DNA of 6,249 nt from an uncultured Collinsella sp. (GCA_900556705.1 USPT01000059.1:1-6249), one strand, 5' to 3'; shown: positions 1 through 6,108, counted from the first letter of the stretch. The notes: generated by a model not told the origin, from the sequence alone. A program made the numbers and translations.

Positions 1-511
1 GGGCAAGAGCGTGGGCGAGGTCATCGCCGAGCGATTCCTGTCGATTGACAAGCTCATCTTGGCGAGCGAAGAGGATATTGCCGAGTGCGAGGGCATTGGC
101 CCCAAGATTGCGGCGAGCGTCAAGCAGTTCCTGGCCGTGCCCGAAAATCTTGCCGTGCTGGAGCGTCTGCGCCAAGCGGGCCTGTCTCTCGAGGTCGACT
201 TGGGCGCCGCTCATGCGCAAGCCGCAGCCGACGCTGGCGTGGCAGGCGAGCTCGCCGACGCACAGCCGCTCGCGGGTCTGACCTTCGTGCTCACCGGCAC
301 GCTCATCAACCGCACGCGCGACGAGGCAGGCGCGGCGCTCAAGGTGCTCGGCGCCAAGGTTTCGGGCAGTGTGTCAAAGAAGACGAGCTACCTGGTTGCC
401 GGCCCCAAAGCGGGCTCCAAGCTCACCAAAGCCGAGCAGCTGGGTGTACCCGTGCTGGATGAGGACGCACTCGAGCAGATTTTGGCTACTGGTGAGGTGC
501 CCCAGGCTTAG
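1..511 (+). CDS. ligA: NAD-dependent DNA ligase LigA, C-terminal part (5' end outside window)
   Basis: LigA seals nicks in duplex DNA using NAD+, mainly in replication and repair in the cytoplasm. The window holds only the last 169 codons; the reading frame is open from base 2 and continues upstream, so the GTG at 11 is internal and not a start. The first part is the end of the helix-hairpin-helix domain, with the hairpin IAECEGIGPKIAASV at about 75-120. From about base 270 a BRCT domain follows: it opens with LAGLTFVLTGTL, continues through a GAKVSGSVSKKTSYLVAG stretch, and ends VPVLDEDALEQIL. Domain order and the short tail after BRCT fit a normal, complete LigA C-terminus. The adenylation domain and its catalytic lysine lie outside. 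The stop TAG at 509-511 is followed 22 bases later by a strong terminator. Identification is very secure because the HhH-BRCT arrangement at the C-terminus is typical of bacterial LigA. Confidence 0.95.
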   Translation, partial: GKSVGEVIAERFLSIDKLILASEEDIAECEGIGPKIAASVKQFLAVPENLAVLERLRQAGLSLEVDLGAAHAQAAADAGVAGELADAQPLAGLTFVLTGTLINRTRDEAGAALKVLGAKVSGSVSKKTSYLVAGPKAGSKLTKAEQLGVPVLDEDALEQILATGEVPQA

Positions 512-533
512 TGCATCAATAGTCAAATTGAAG

Positions 534-570
534 AACCGCCCGGAAGCACGATGCCTTCCGGGCGGTTTTT
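534..570 (+). terminator. Intrinsic terminator of ligA, possibly bidirectional
   Basis: A 13-bp perfect stem pairs 534-546 (AACCGCCCGGAAG) with 555-567 (CTTCCGGGCGGTT). The loop is 8 nt and the T-run is at 566-570. It lies 22 bases after the ligA stop. Genes on either side converge on it. Read on the minus strand, the stem is preceded by an A-run and followed by a weaker U-rich tail (UUCUUCAAUUU), so it may also stop transcripts arriving from the MATE side. Confidence 0.93.
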
Positions 571-682
571 ACTTTGCTGGGGCAACCGGCACCGTGATCT
601 GCGTCACGTAGGTTGTGGGGTCGTCGCTGATGATGTCGTCGATGAGGGCGATCTCGCGTTGCCCCGCTACGCTGCCAACTTG
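569..682 (-). pseudogene. Orphan coding tail: 37 codons without a start, remnant or frameshifted extension
   Basis: Between the ligA terminator and the MATE stop, the minus strand holds an open frame of 37 codons ending in TAA at 569-571. It contains the pieces GQREIALIDDIISDD and TTYVTQITVPVAPAK. Codon use is like the neighbours (GAC, ATC, CTC, ACG, GTG), and the peptide has a normal soluble-protein composition, so it looks like real coding sequence. It is bounded upstream by an in-frame TGA (683-685). It has no ATG, GTG or TTG before codon 26, so it cannot be a free gene of useful size. It overlaps the last codons of the MATE gene in the -1 frame. It is either the 3' remnant of a gene replaced by the MATE gene, or a C-terminal extension of MATE lost by a one-base indel. 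I do not recognise the family. Confidence 0.5.
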
Positions 683-2013
683 TCAAAAGCTCCGCGGCGG
701 TTGAGCACGGTAAACGCGACAACACAGATGACCGCCGACAAAATCGATCCGCACGGCGAAGCGATGCCCATGGGAAACAACGTATCGGAATAGGCGTTCG
801 ACAGCAGCCACGCGCCCGGCACGCGAATGAGTGCCACGGCCAGCACGTTGTGCGCAAAGCCGATGTAGCTCTTGCCGTATGCAGCGAAAAAGCCACTAAA
901 GCAAATGTGGATGCCGGCAAAAATCGCGTCGAAAATGTAGCTGCGCATATAGCCGGTACCGGCCGCGACGACCGTGGAGTCCTTGGCAAAAAAGCCGATA
1001 AACGCCGGTGCCACCAGCCACATCAGCACCGTGATCAGGCAGCCATACACCACCGAGATCGTCATGGCGTCTTTGAGCACCTGACGTGCGCGATTGCCCT
1101 TGCCCGCGCCGGCGTTTTGTGCCGTGAGTGCGCTGACGGTGGCACCCATGGAACTCGGCACAATGAACAAAAAGCTGATCATCTTTTCGACCAGGCCCAC
1201 GGCGGCGGCGTCGACCAGGCCGCGGTGGTTGGCGATGACGGTGATAAACATAAACGCTACCTGGATGCAGCCGTCCTGCACGGCCACGGGCACGCCGATC
1301 TTAAGAATGCTGCCGAGCACCTCGGGCTGGGGGCGCAGGTCGCTGCGCTTAACGTGGATGTTCGTGCGACGGCTCTTGAGCCACACGAGCGCGAGGGCAA
1401 CGCTTGCCGTCTGGGCGGTCACCGTGCCGAGCGCCGCGCCCACGGGGCCGAGCCCCATGTGCCCGATAAACAGAAAGTCGAGCGCGATGTTGATGATGCA
1501 TGCCACGCCGATCACGTACATGGGCGAGCGCGAATCGCCCAGCCCGCGAAAGATGGCCGAGAGGATGTTGTACGCGGCGATAAACGGAATGCCCATAAAG
1601 CAGATACGCAGGTAGGCGGCTGTACCTTCGACTGCCTCGGCCGGCGTGCCAATGAGCGCCACGATTTGCGGGCACAGTGCGAGCAGGACAGCGGCCAGCA
1701 CCACCGAGACGCCCATAAAGAGCGTGATGGTGTTGCCGATGGCGGTCTCGGCGCGGTCGAAGCGACGCGAACCCACGGCGTGGCCGACGATAACCGTCGT
1801 TCCCATGGCCAGGCCCACGAGCGTCACGGTAATGATGTAGAGCGTCTGCGCGCCATTGCCCACGGCGGTGATGCCGGCAGCGCCGCTAAACTGCCCCATC
1901 ATGTACAGGTCAGCCATGCCGTAGAGCATCTGCAAAAAGTACGAGAGCATATAGGGCAGGGCAAAGACCGCGATGGTCTTGAGGACATTGCCGCGTGTGA
2001 GGTCGTGTTCCAT
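667..2013 (-). CDS. MATE family multidrug/cation antiporter
   Basis: This is an inner-membrane multidrug and toxic compound extrusion transporter that would export drugs or organic cations in exchange for Na+ or H+. The 448-aa length is normal for the family. About twelve hydrophobic segments run through the protein, and the two homologous halves are visible. The N-half has the typical loop FRGLGDSRSP at residues 155-164, and the C-half has ALTAQNAGAGKGNRAR at 295-310. N-terminal MEHDLTRGNVLKTIAVFALP is a standard MATE opening. The ATG at 2011-2013 is preceded by a modest AGAAAG ribosome site about 9 bases upstream. Transcription probably starts from the MerR-type promoter at 2054-2084, about 40 bases away. 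The gene is divergent from the ABC exporter genes and convergent with ligA. The substrate cannot be read from the sequence; within MATE it resembles the NorM/DinF-like proteins common in Gram-positive anaerobes. Confidence 0.92.
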   Translation of the reverse strand: MEHDLTRGNVLKTIAVFALPYMLSYFLQMLYGMADLYMMGQFSGAAGITAVGNGAQTLYIITVTLVGLAMGTTVIVGHAVGSRRFDRAETAIGNTITLFMGVSVVLAAVLLALCPQIVALIGTPAEAVEGTAAYLRICFMGIPFIAAYNILSAIFRGLGDSRSPMYVIGVACIINIALDFLFIGHMGLGPVGAALGTVTAQTASVALALVWLKSRRTNIHVKRSDLRPQPEVLGSILKIGVPVAVQDGCIQVAFMFITVIANHRGLVDAAAVGLVEKMISFLFIVPSSMGATVSALTAQNAGAGKGNRARQVLKDAMTISVVYGCLITVLMWLVAPAFIGFFAKDSTVVAAGTGYMRSYIFDAIFAGIHICFSGFFAAYGKSYIGFAHNVLAVALIRVPGAWLLSNAYSDTLFPMGIASPCGSILSAVICVVAFTVLNRRGAFDKLAA

Positions 2014-2053
2014 GGGCGGGGCTTTCTGGCTGGGTTTGTTTACGTACCAGTGT

Positions 2054-2084
2054 AGTGAAAACCCTACAACGATTGTAGAGTCAA
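2054..2084 (-). promoter_or_regulatory. MerR-type promoter/operator for the MATE gene
   Basis: On the minus strand a -35 box TTGACT (2079-2084) is separated by 19 bp from a weak -10 box TTCACT (2054-2059). The spacer carries a perfect dyad of CTACAA and TTGTAG with a 3-bp centre (2064-2078), extending imperfectly to 2061-2081. A dyad lying in an overlong 19-bp spacer right after TTGACT is the hallmark of promoters activated by MerR-family regulators, which untwist the DNA to align the boxes. No MerR gene is in the window, so the regulator acts in trans and its inducer is unknown. Confidence 0.75.
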
Positions 2085-2119
2085 GGTTTGTGATGACGCC
2101 GGAGCGAAAAAGTCTCGCG

Positions 2120-2143
2120 CACCATTATTCCGAGTGAATATGG
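2120..2143. promoter_or_regulatory. Upstream candidate operator (inverted repeat)
   Basis: TATTC (2126-2130) and GAATA (2136-2140) form a perfect inverted repeat around a 5-bp centre. The flanks CCAT and TGG continue the symmetry with one unpaired base. The 11-mer CACCATTATTC at 2120-2130 recurs exactly at 2207-2217 inside the ABC promoter, which suggests one dimeric regulator binding both places. It lies between the two divergent promoters. The family of the binding protein is not readable; a MarR- or TetR-type repressor is a guess. Confidence 0.45.
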
Positions 2144-2202
2144 ACACACATCACGAGAACTCGCCGCCGGCGCTAACCTTGCAGAAAACGATTTCGGAAT
2201 AC

Positions 2203-2230
2203 TTGACACCATTATTCGGCGCGCAATAAT
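2203..2230 (+). promoter_or_regulatory. Sigma-70 promoter of the ABC exporter operon with overlapping operator
   Basis: A perfect -35 TTGACA (2203-2208) and a -10 AATAAT (2225-2230, five of six consensus bases) are spaced by 16 bp. This is the strongest promoter visible in the window. The inverted repeat ATTATT (2211-2216) and AATAAT (2225-2230) spans the spacer and the -10 box, so a bound protein would block RNA polymerase. The repeat shares CACCATTATTC (2207-2217) with the upstream site at 2120-2130. Transcription would begin near 2237, leaving a leader of only a few tens of bases. Confidence 0.75.
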
Positions 2231-2256
2231 ACGTGCGTTTGCGAACAACGTTTGAT

Positions 2257-2261
2257 GGGGG
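2257..2261 (+). promoter_or_regulatory. Probable ribosome binding site for the first ABC gene
   Basis: A G-run GGGGG follows the predicted transcription start by about 20 bases and is the only ribosome-site-like sequence before the ABC coding frame. At normal spacing it would serve a start around 2266-2273, where the ABC frame has ACC, TGC and GTA and no standard start codon. It lies far (about 70 bases) from the first standard in-frame start, GTG at 2335. Confidence 0.4.
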
Positions 2262-2265
2262 TTGA

Positions 2266-2334
2266 ACCTGCGTACGCAATCTCAAAATACTGTTTTCCTA
2301 TCTAGGGGCATACCGTCGCGATGCCATCCTCGGC
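2266..2334 (+). other. In-frame N-terminal extension of the first ABC gene lacking a standard start codon
   Basis: The frame of the ABC gene is open back to a TGA at 2263-2265. From 2281 it encodes LKILFSYLGAYRRDAILG, the elbow helix and start of TM1 expected at the N-terminus of type IV ABC exporters. These residues are therefore very probably translated. No ATG, GTG or TTG is in frame between the TGA and 2335. The options are the near-cognate codons ATA (2287) or CTG (2290), or an indel that has separated the frame from TTG (2262) or ATG (2255) in the other frames. Confidence 0.65.
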
Positions 2335-4101
2335 GTGTTCTTTGTGTCGGTCGAGACGGTGCTCGAGCTGTTTATCCCGGTCATCATGGCCAACATCATC
2401 GATGTGGGCGTGCCTGCGGGTGATATCAACTACATGCTGCTGCAGGGGTCGTACATGTTGGTGTGCGCTGCGCTTTCGCTGGTACTGGGCTTGGGTTATG
2501 CACACACGTCCGCCCGCGTTGCCTCGGGCCTAGGCGCTAACCTGCGCGAGGCCGAGTACAAAAAGATTCAGACGCTCGCTTTTGGTAACCTGGACAACTA
2601 CGACGCCAGCTCACTCGTCACCCGCATGACCACGGACATCACCGTTATCCAAAATGCTGTGGGCAACGGCTTTCGCCCTATGGTGCGCGGCCCGGTGACG
2701 CTTATCGTCGGCCTTATCTACGCGCTGATGCTGTCGCGCCCGCTCGCCACCGTCTTTGCGATCATCTTGCCCGTGCTGGCAATCGTACTGGGCGCCATCA
2801 CCTATCGCGTCAGTCCGCTCTACCGCCAACTCCAGACCTCGATGGACCACCTCAACGGCGTGGTACAGGAGGACCTCACCGCCGTGCGTGCCGTCAAGGC
2901 CTACGTTCGTACCGAGCACGAGGAGGCCAAGTTCGACACCGTCAATACCGAGCTCGCCGGCACGGCGACCAAGACCTTCGGCACCGCCGTGCTCAACCTG
3001 CCGGTGTTTCAGCTGTCGATGTACGTGGCTGCGCTCTCTATCCTGTGGATTGGCGGCCGCATGATTCTCGCCGGCAAGCTGGGCGTGGGCTCGCTCACGG
3101 GCTTTATGAGCTACGTGCTGCTGATCATGAATTCGCTCATGATGATTTCTAACGTGTTTTTGCTGCTCACGCGCGCTCTTACGAGTGTGGGCCGTATCGC
3201 CGAGGTGCTCGATGAGGAGCCCTTTATCGCCAACCCCGCGGGAGACCTCGCGATTGCGGCGCCAGCGGACGGCAGTATCGAGTTTCGCGACGTTTCCTTT
3301 AAATACCGCGCGGATGCAGCCGAGGATGTGCTCGAGCATATCGACCTTCGCATCGAGAGCGGCTCGACGGTGGGCATCCTCGGCGGCACGGGCTCGGGCA
3401 AGAGCTCGCTTGTGCAGCTGATTGCGCGCCTGTACGACGCCACCGAAGGCGCCGTGCTTGTGGGCGGACGCGACGTGCGCGACTACGACCTCGCGACTCT
3501 ACGCGACGCTGTGGGCATTGTGCTGCAAAAGAATGTGCTGTTTACGGGTACCGTGCGCGAGAACCTGCAGTGGGGCAATCCGCAGGCGTCGGACGATGAA
3601 CTCCTCGCGGCTTGCCGCGCGGCGTGCGTGGACGAGTTCCTTGATCGCATCGGCGGGCTGGACGGCGAGTTGGGCCAAGGCGGCGCCGGTGTCTCGGGTG
3701 GCCAGAAGCAACGCCTGTGCATCGCGCGCACGCTGCTCAAGCATCCGCGCGTGCTCATTTTTGATGACTCCACCAGCGCGGTCGATATGGCGACCGACGC
3801 AAAGATTCGAGAGCACATCGCCCGGATTTCCGATACGACCGTGCTCATCATCGCCCAGCGCATCGCGAGTGTCATGGATGCCGATCGCATTGTGGTATTG
3901 GACGACGGTCGTGTCCACGGCGTGGGCACGCACGAGGAACTGCTGGCGGGCGACAACATATACCAGGAGATTTACGCCTCGCAGATGGAGTTTGCGGGGA
4001 ACGCGGACGCCGGCGATGGCAACGACGATGGTTGCGCGAATGATCCGTTTTCCTCCGTCCCCGGAGGATCGCCCTTGGAAGGGGGTGAGCGCCATGCCTA
4101 A
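2335..4101 (+). CDS. ABC exporter subunit with degenerate ATPase site (heterodimer partner 1)
   Basis: This is a fused transmembrane-plus-nucleotide-binding half of an ABC exporter in the LmrCD/BmrCD/TM287-288 style, acting in the cytoplasmic membrane as a heterodimer with the next gene product. Numbering runs from the GTG at 2335 (588 aa), the first standard start, but the real N-terminus is very likely further upstream. The membrane domain fills about residues 1-300. The ATPase domain shows A-loop Y324, Walker A GGTGSGKS at 350-357, Q-loop Q398, signature VSGGQ at 453-457, and Walker B VLIFDD ending D477-D478. Asp478 stands where the catalytic Glu is expected, and Gln508 (IIAQR) replaces the switch His. 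This double change is the usual mark of the non-hydrolysing partner and not of decay. The last 35 or so residues are an Asp/Gly-rich tail. The stop overlaps the start of the next gene by 8 bases, so the two are co-translated. The substrate is not readable; multidrug export is the usual role. Confidence 0.92.
   Translation: MFFVSVETVLELFIPVIMANIIDVGVPAGDINYMLLQGSYMLVCAALSLVLGLGYAHTSARVASGLGANLREAEYKKIQTLAFGNLDNYDASSLVTRMTTDITVIQNAVGNGFRPMVRGPVTLIVGLIYALMLSRPLATVFAIILPVLAIVLGAITYRVSPLYRQLQTSMDHLNGVVQEDLTAVRAVKAYVRTEHEEAKFDTVNTELAGTATKTFGTAVLNLPVFQLSMYVAALSILWIGGRMILAGKLGVGSLTGFMSYVLLIMNSLMMISNVFLLLTRALTSVGRIAEVLDEEPFIANPAGDLAIAAPADGSIEFRDVSFKYRADAAEDVLEHIDLRIESGSTVGILGGTGSGKSSLVQLIARLYDATEGAVLVGGRDVRDYDLATLRDAVGIVLQKNVLFTGTVRENLQWGNPQASDDELLAACRAACVDEFLDRIGGLDGELGQGGAGVSGGQKQRLCIARTLLKHPRVLIFDDSTSAVDMATDAKIREHIARISDTTVLIIAQRIASVMDADRIVVLDDGRVHGVGTHEELLAGDNIYQEIYASQMEFAGNADAGDGNDDGCANDPFSSVPGGSPLEGGERHA
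4077..4085 (+). promoter_or_regulatory. Ribosome binding site of the second ABC gene
   Basis: The purine run GGAAGGGGG lies 8 bases before the ATG at 4094 and decides the start of the second ABC gene. A GTG at 4085-4087 is also in frame but overlaps this site, so ATG is preferred. Confidence 0.7.
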
Positions 4102-5992
4102 GACCGCAGCCCAAGCACGCCCGGCCGACCTCAAGCGCACTGTACGCCGCTTGCTCTCCTACATGGGGCATGCCAAGTTCTCGTTGCTCGCGGTGGGCGT
4201 GCTCGCCTCCGTCGCCGCCATCGCGAGCCTCGCCGGCACCTACATGGTGCGCCCCATCGTTAACGGTTTGGCCACGGGCGGGGAGGAACTGCTTGCCAAG
4301 CAGGTCATCCTGACGGCGATCATCTACGCTGCGGGCGTGCTCTCGGCCCTGGGCTACTCGCAGATCATGGTGCGCGCGGCCCAACGCGTGGTGTCCGATA
4401 TTCGCCGCGACCTGTTTGCGCACATCCAGACGCTGCCGCTCAGCTATTTTGACAGCACGCGCTCGGGCGACATCATGAGCTTTTTCACCAACGACGTCGA
4501 CACCGTCTCCGAGGCGCTTAACAACAGCTTTGCCAACGTGATTCAGGCCGCCATTCAGGTTGTGGGCACCACGGCTATGCTCATCATCCTTAACTGGCAG
4601 CTCACGATTATCACACTCGTGTGCGATGCGGCCATTGTGCTGTATGCGCGCTACTCGGGCGCGCGCTCTAAGCGCTTCTTTGCCGCCCAGCAGGCATCGC
4701 TTGGCGACCTGGACGGATATATCGAAGAGATGGTCTCGGGCCAAAAGGTCATCAAGGTCTTTAACCGCGAGGCGGCGAATGTTGCCGGCTTCACCTGCCG
4801 CAACGACGAGCTTCGCCGCACCGGCACCGCCGCCGTGAGCTATGCCAACTCCATGGTGCCCATGACCGTCGTGATTGGCTACGTCAACTATGCCATCGTC
4901 GCCGTGGCGGGCGGCATGCTCTGCATCAAGGGGCTCGCCGATGTGGGCGCACTTGCAAGCTACCTGGTCTTTGTGCGCCAGGCCGCCATGCCCATCAACC
5001 AGTTTACGCAGCTCGGCAACTTCTTGCTCAACGCGTTGGCCGGTGCCGAGCGCCTGTTTGCGGCTATGGACCTTGAGCCCGAGGTGGACGAGGGCTGCGT
5101 GGAGCTGGTGCAGACGGGCGATGCCGCGTGGGCGTGGAAAATTCCCGAGGGCCAGGGCGTGGGCGTCTATGGGCACCTGCATGACGTGGCAGCCGTTGAT
5201 GAGTCGGGCCGCGCGGTGGCCGCCGACGGCACCGAGCTCACGTGCGGCTTGGTCCCGCTTGCCGGCGACGTGCGCTTCCATGCCGTGGACTTTTCCTACG
5301 TGCCGGGCGCCCGCGTGCTCACGGACCTCAACCTGTTTGCCAAGCCGGGGCAAAAGATTGCGTTTGTGGGCTCCACGGGCGCCGGCAAGACGACCATTAC
5401 CAACCTCATCAACCGCTTCTACGAGGTCGATGACGGCGAGATCACGTACGACGGCATCGACGTCAAGCACATTGCCAAGGCCAGCCTGCGCGGGTCGCTC
5501 GGCATTGTGCTGCAGGACACGCACCTGTTTAGCGGCACCATTGCGCAGAACATCCGCTTTGGCAAGCTCGACGCGACCGACGAGGAGGTGCGCGCCGCTG
5601 CCGAGGCCGCCTGCGCCGACTCGTTTATCCGCCGCCTGCCGCGGGGCTACGACACACCGGTCACGGCCGACGGCGCCAACCTGTCGCAGGGTCAGCGTCA
5701 GCTGCTCGCCATCGCGCGCGTGGCCGTCGCCGATCCGCCGGTGCTCATCCTGGACGAGGCCACGAGTTCCATCGACACGCGTACCGAAAAGCTCATCGAG
5801 CGCGGTATGGACCGCATCATGCGCGGTCGCACCACGTTTATGATCGCGCACCGCCTGTCCACTGTCCGCGACGCCGACGCCATCATGGTCCTCGAACACG
5901 GCCGCATCATCGAGCGCGGCACGCACGAAGAGCTGCTCGCCCAGCACGGCGAGTACTGGCAGCTGGCGCATGGCTTAAAAGAGCTGGATTAA
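4094..5992 (+). CDS. ABC exporter subunit with catalytic ATPase site (heterodimer partner 2)
   Basis: This second half-transporter of 632 aa pairs with the preceding subunit and supplies the active ATPase site. Membrane segments run to about residue 320, including the coupling-helix region STRSGDIMSFFTNDVDTV near 123-140. The ATPase domain starts near 391 and shows A-loop Y402, Walker A GSTGAGKT at 426-433, Q474, signature LSQGQ at 530-534, Walker B VLILDE with D554 and catalytic E555, and switch His586 (MIAHR). LSQGQ departs from LSGGQ. In the heterodimer this signature faces the degenerate site of partner 1, while the good VSGGQ of partner 1 faces this subunit's catalytic site, so the two fit together. 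Between membrane and ATPase domains sits a linker of about 63 residues (328-390) with WAWK, roughly 45-50 longer than usual. The start overlaps the previous stop (ATGCCTAA), and a good ribosome site precedes it. Confidence 0.94.
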   Translation: MPKTAAQARPADLKRTVRRLLSYMGHAKFSLLAVGVLASVAAIASLAGTYMVRPIVNGLATGGEELLAKQVILTAIIYAAGVLSALGYSQIMVRAAQRVVSDIRRDLFAHIQTLPLSYFDSTRSGDIMSFFTNDVDTVSEALNNSFANVIQAAIQVVGTTAMLIILNWQLTIITLVCDAAIVLYARYSGARSKRFFAAQQASLGDLDGYIEEMVSGQKVIKVFNREAANVAGFTCRNDELRRTGTAAVSYANSMVPMTVVIGYVNYAIVAVAGGMLCIKGLADVGALASYLVFVRQAAMPINQFTQLGNFLLNALAGAERLFAAMDLEPEVDEGCVELVQTGDAAWAWKIPEGQGVGVYGHLHDVAAVDESGRAVAADGTELTCGLVPLAGDVRFHAVDFSYVPGARVLTDLNLFAKPGQKIAFVGSTGAGKTTITNLINRFYEVDDGEITYDGIDVKHIAKASLRGSLGIVLQDTHLFSGTIAQNIRFGKLDATDEEVRAAAEAACADSFIRRLPRGYDTPVTADGANLSQGQRQLLAIARVAVADPPVLILDEATSSIDTRTEKLIERGMDRIMRGRTTFMIAHRLSTVRDADAIMVLEHGRIIERGTHEELLAQHGEYWQLAHGLKELD

Positions 5993-6041
5993 CCCGTTCG
6001 AGCACGATGCTTTGATCCCTCCGTGCCTCTCACCTCGCCTC

Positions 6042-6108
6042 AAACCATCACAACATTCAACGTTTTTTATCAAAATCGGGAAAAGCATCGAATGTTGTGA
6101 TGGTTTTT
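6042..6108 (+). terminator. Long inverted repeat with T-run: probable terminator of the ABC operon
   Basis: A perfect 17-bp inverted repeat pairs 6042-6058 (AAACCATCACAACATTC) with 6090-6106. It encloses a 31-base loop (6059-6089), and a run of five T ends at 6108. It begins 49 bases after the ABC stop, so it is well placed to end that transcript. It is unlike the compact GC-rich ligA terminator: the stem is A/T-rich and the loop is long. Being symmetric, it could work from either side, though no converging gene is present. It may belong to a dispersed repeat family. Confidence 0.65.

Noticed and set aside
11..13. GTG as a possible start of a small BRCT protein.
   Set aside because: The frame is open to the window edge and the HhH region upstream of BRCT is in phase, so this is internal to ligA.
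545..554. 10-mer AGCACGATGC present here and at 6001-6010.
   Set aside because: A 10-base match is expected by chance several times in a window of this size, and the flanks do not match.
850..2055. Long plus-strand open frame opposite the MATE gene.
   Set aside because: The translation is His/Arg/Asp-rich, low in hydrophobic residues and without domain features. It is the antisense shadow of a real membrane protein gene.
3763..3858. Asp for Glu and Gln for His in the first ABC ATPase domain as signs of a pseudogene.
   Set aside because: Both changes are standard in the degenerate partner of heterodimeric exporters, and the frame is otherwise intact.
3422..4093. Open frame 2 running 672 bases upstream of the second ABC ATG, as if giving an 856-aa protein.
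   Set aside because: It overlaps the clear ATPase domain of the first ABC gene in another frame, and its translation is Arg/Ser/Cys-rich without motifs. It is a by-product of GC-rich codon use.
3872..5971. 699-codon minus-strand open frame opposite the second ABC gene.
   Set aside because: Composition is typical of antisense of GC-rich coding sequence, and the opposite strand carries all the ABC motifs.
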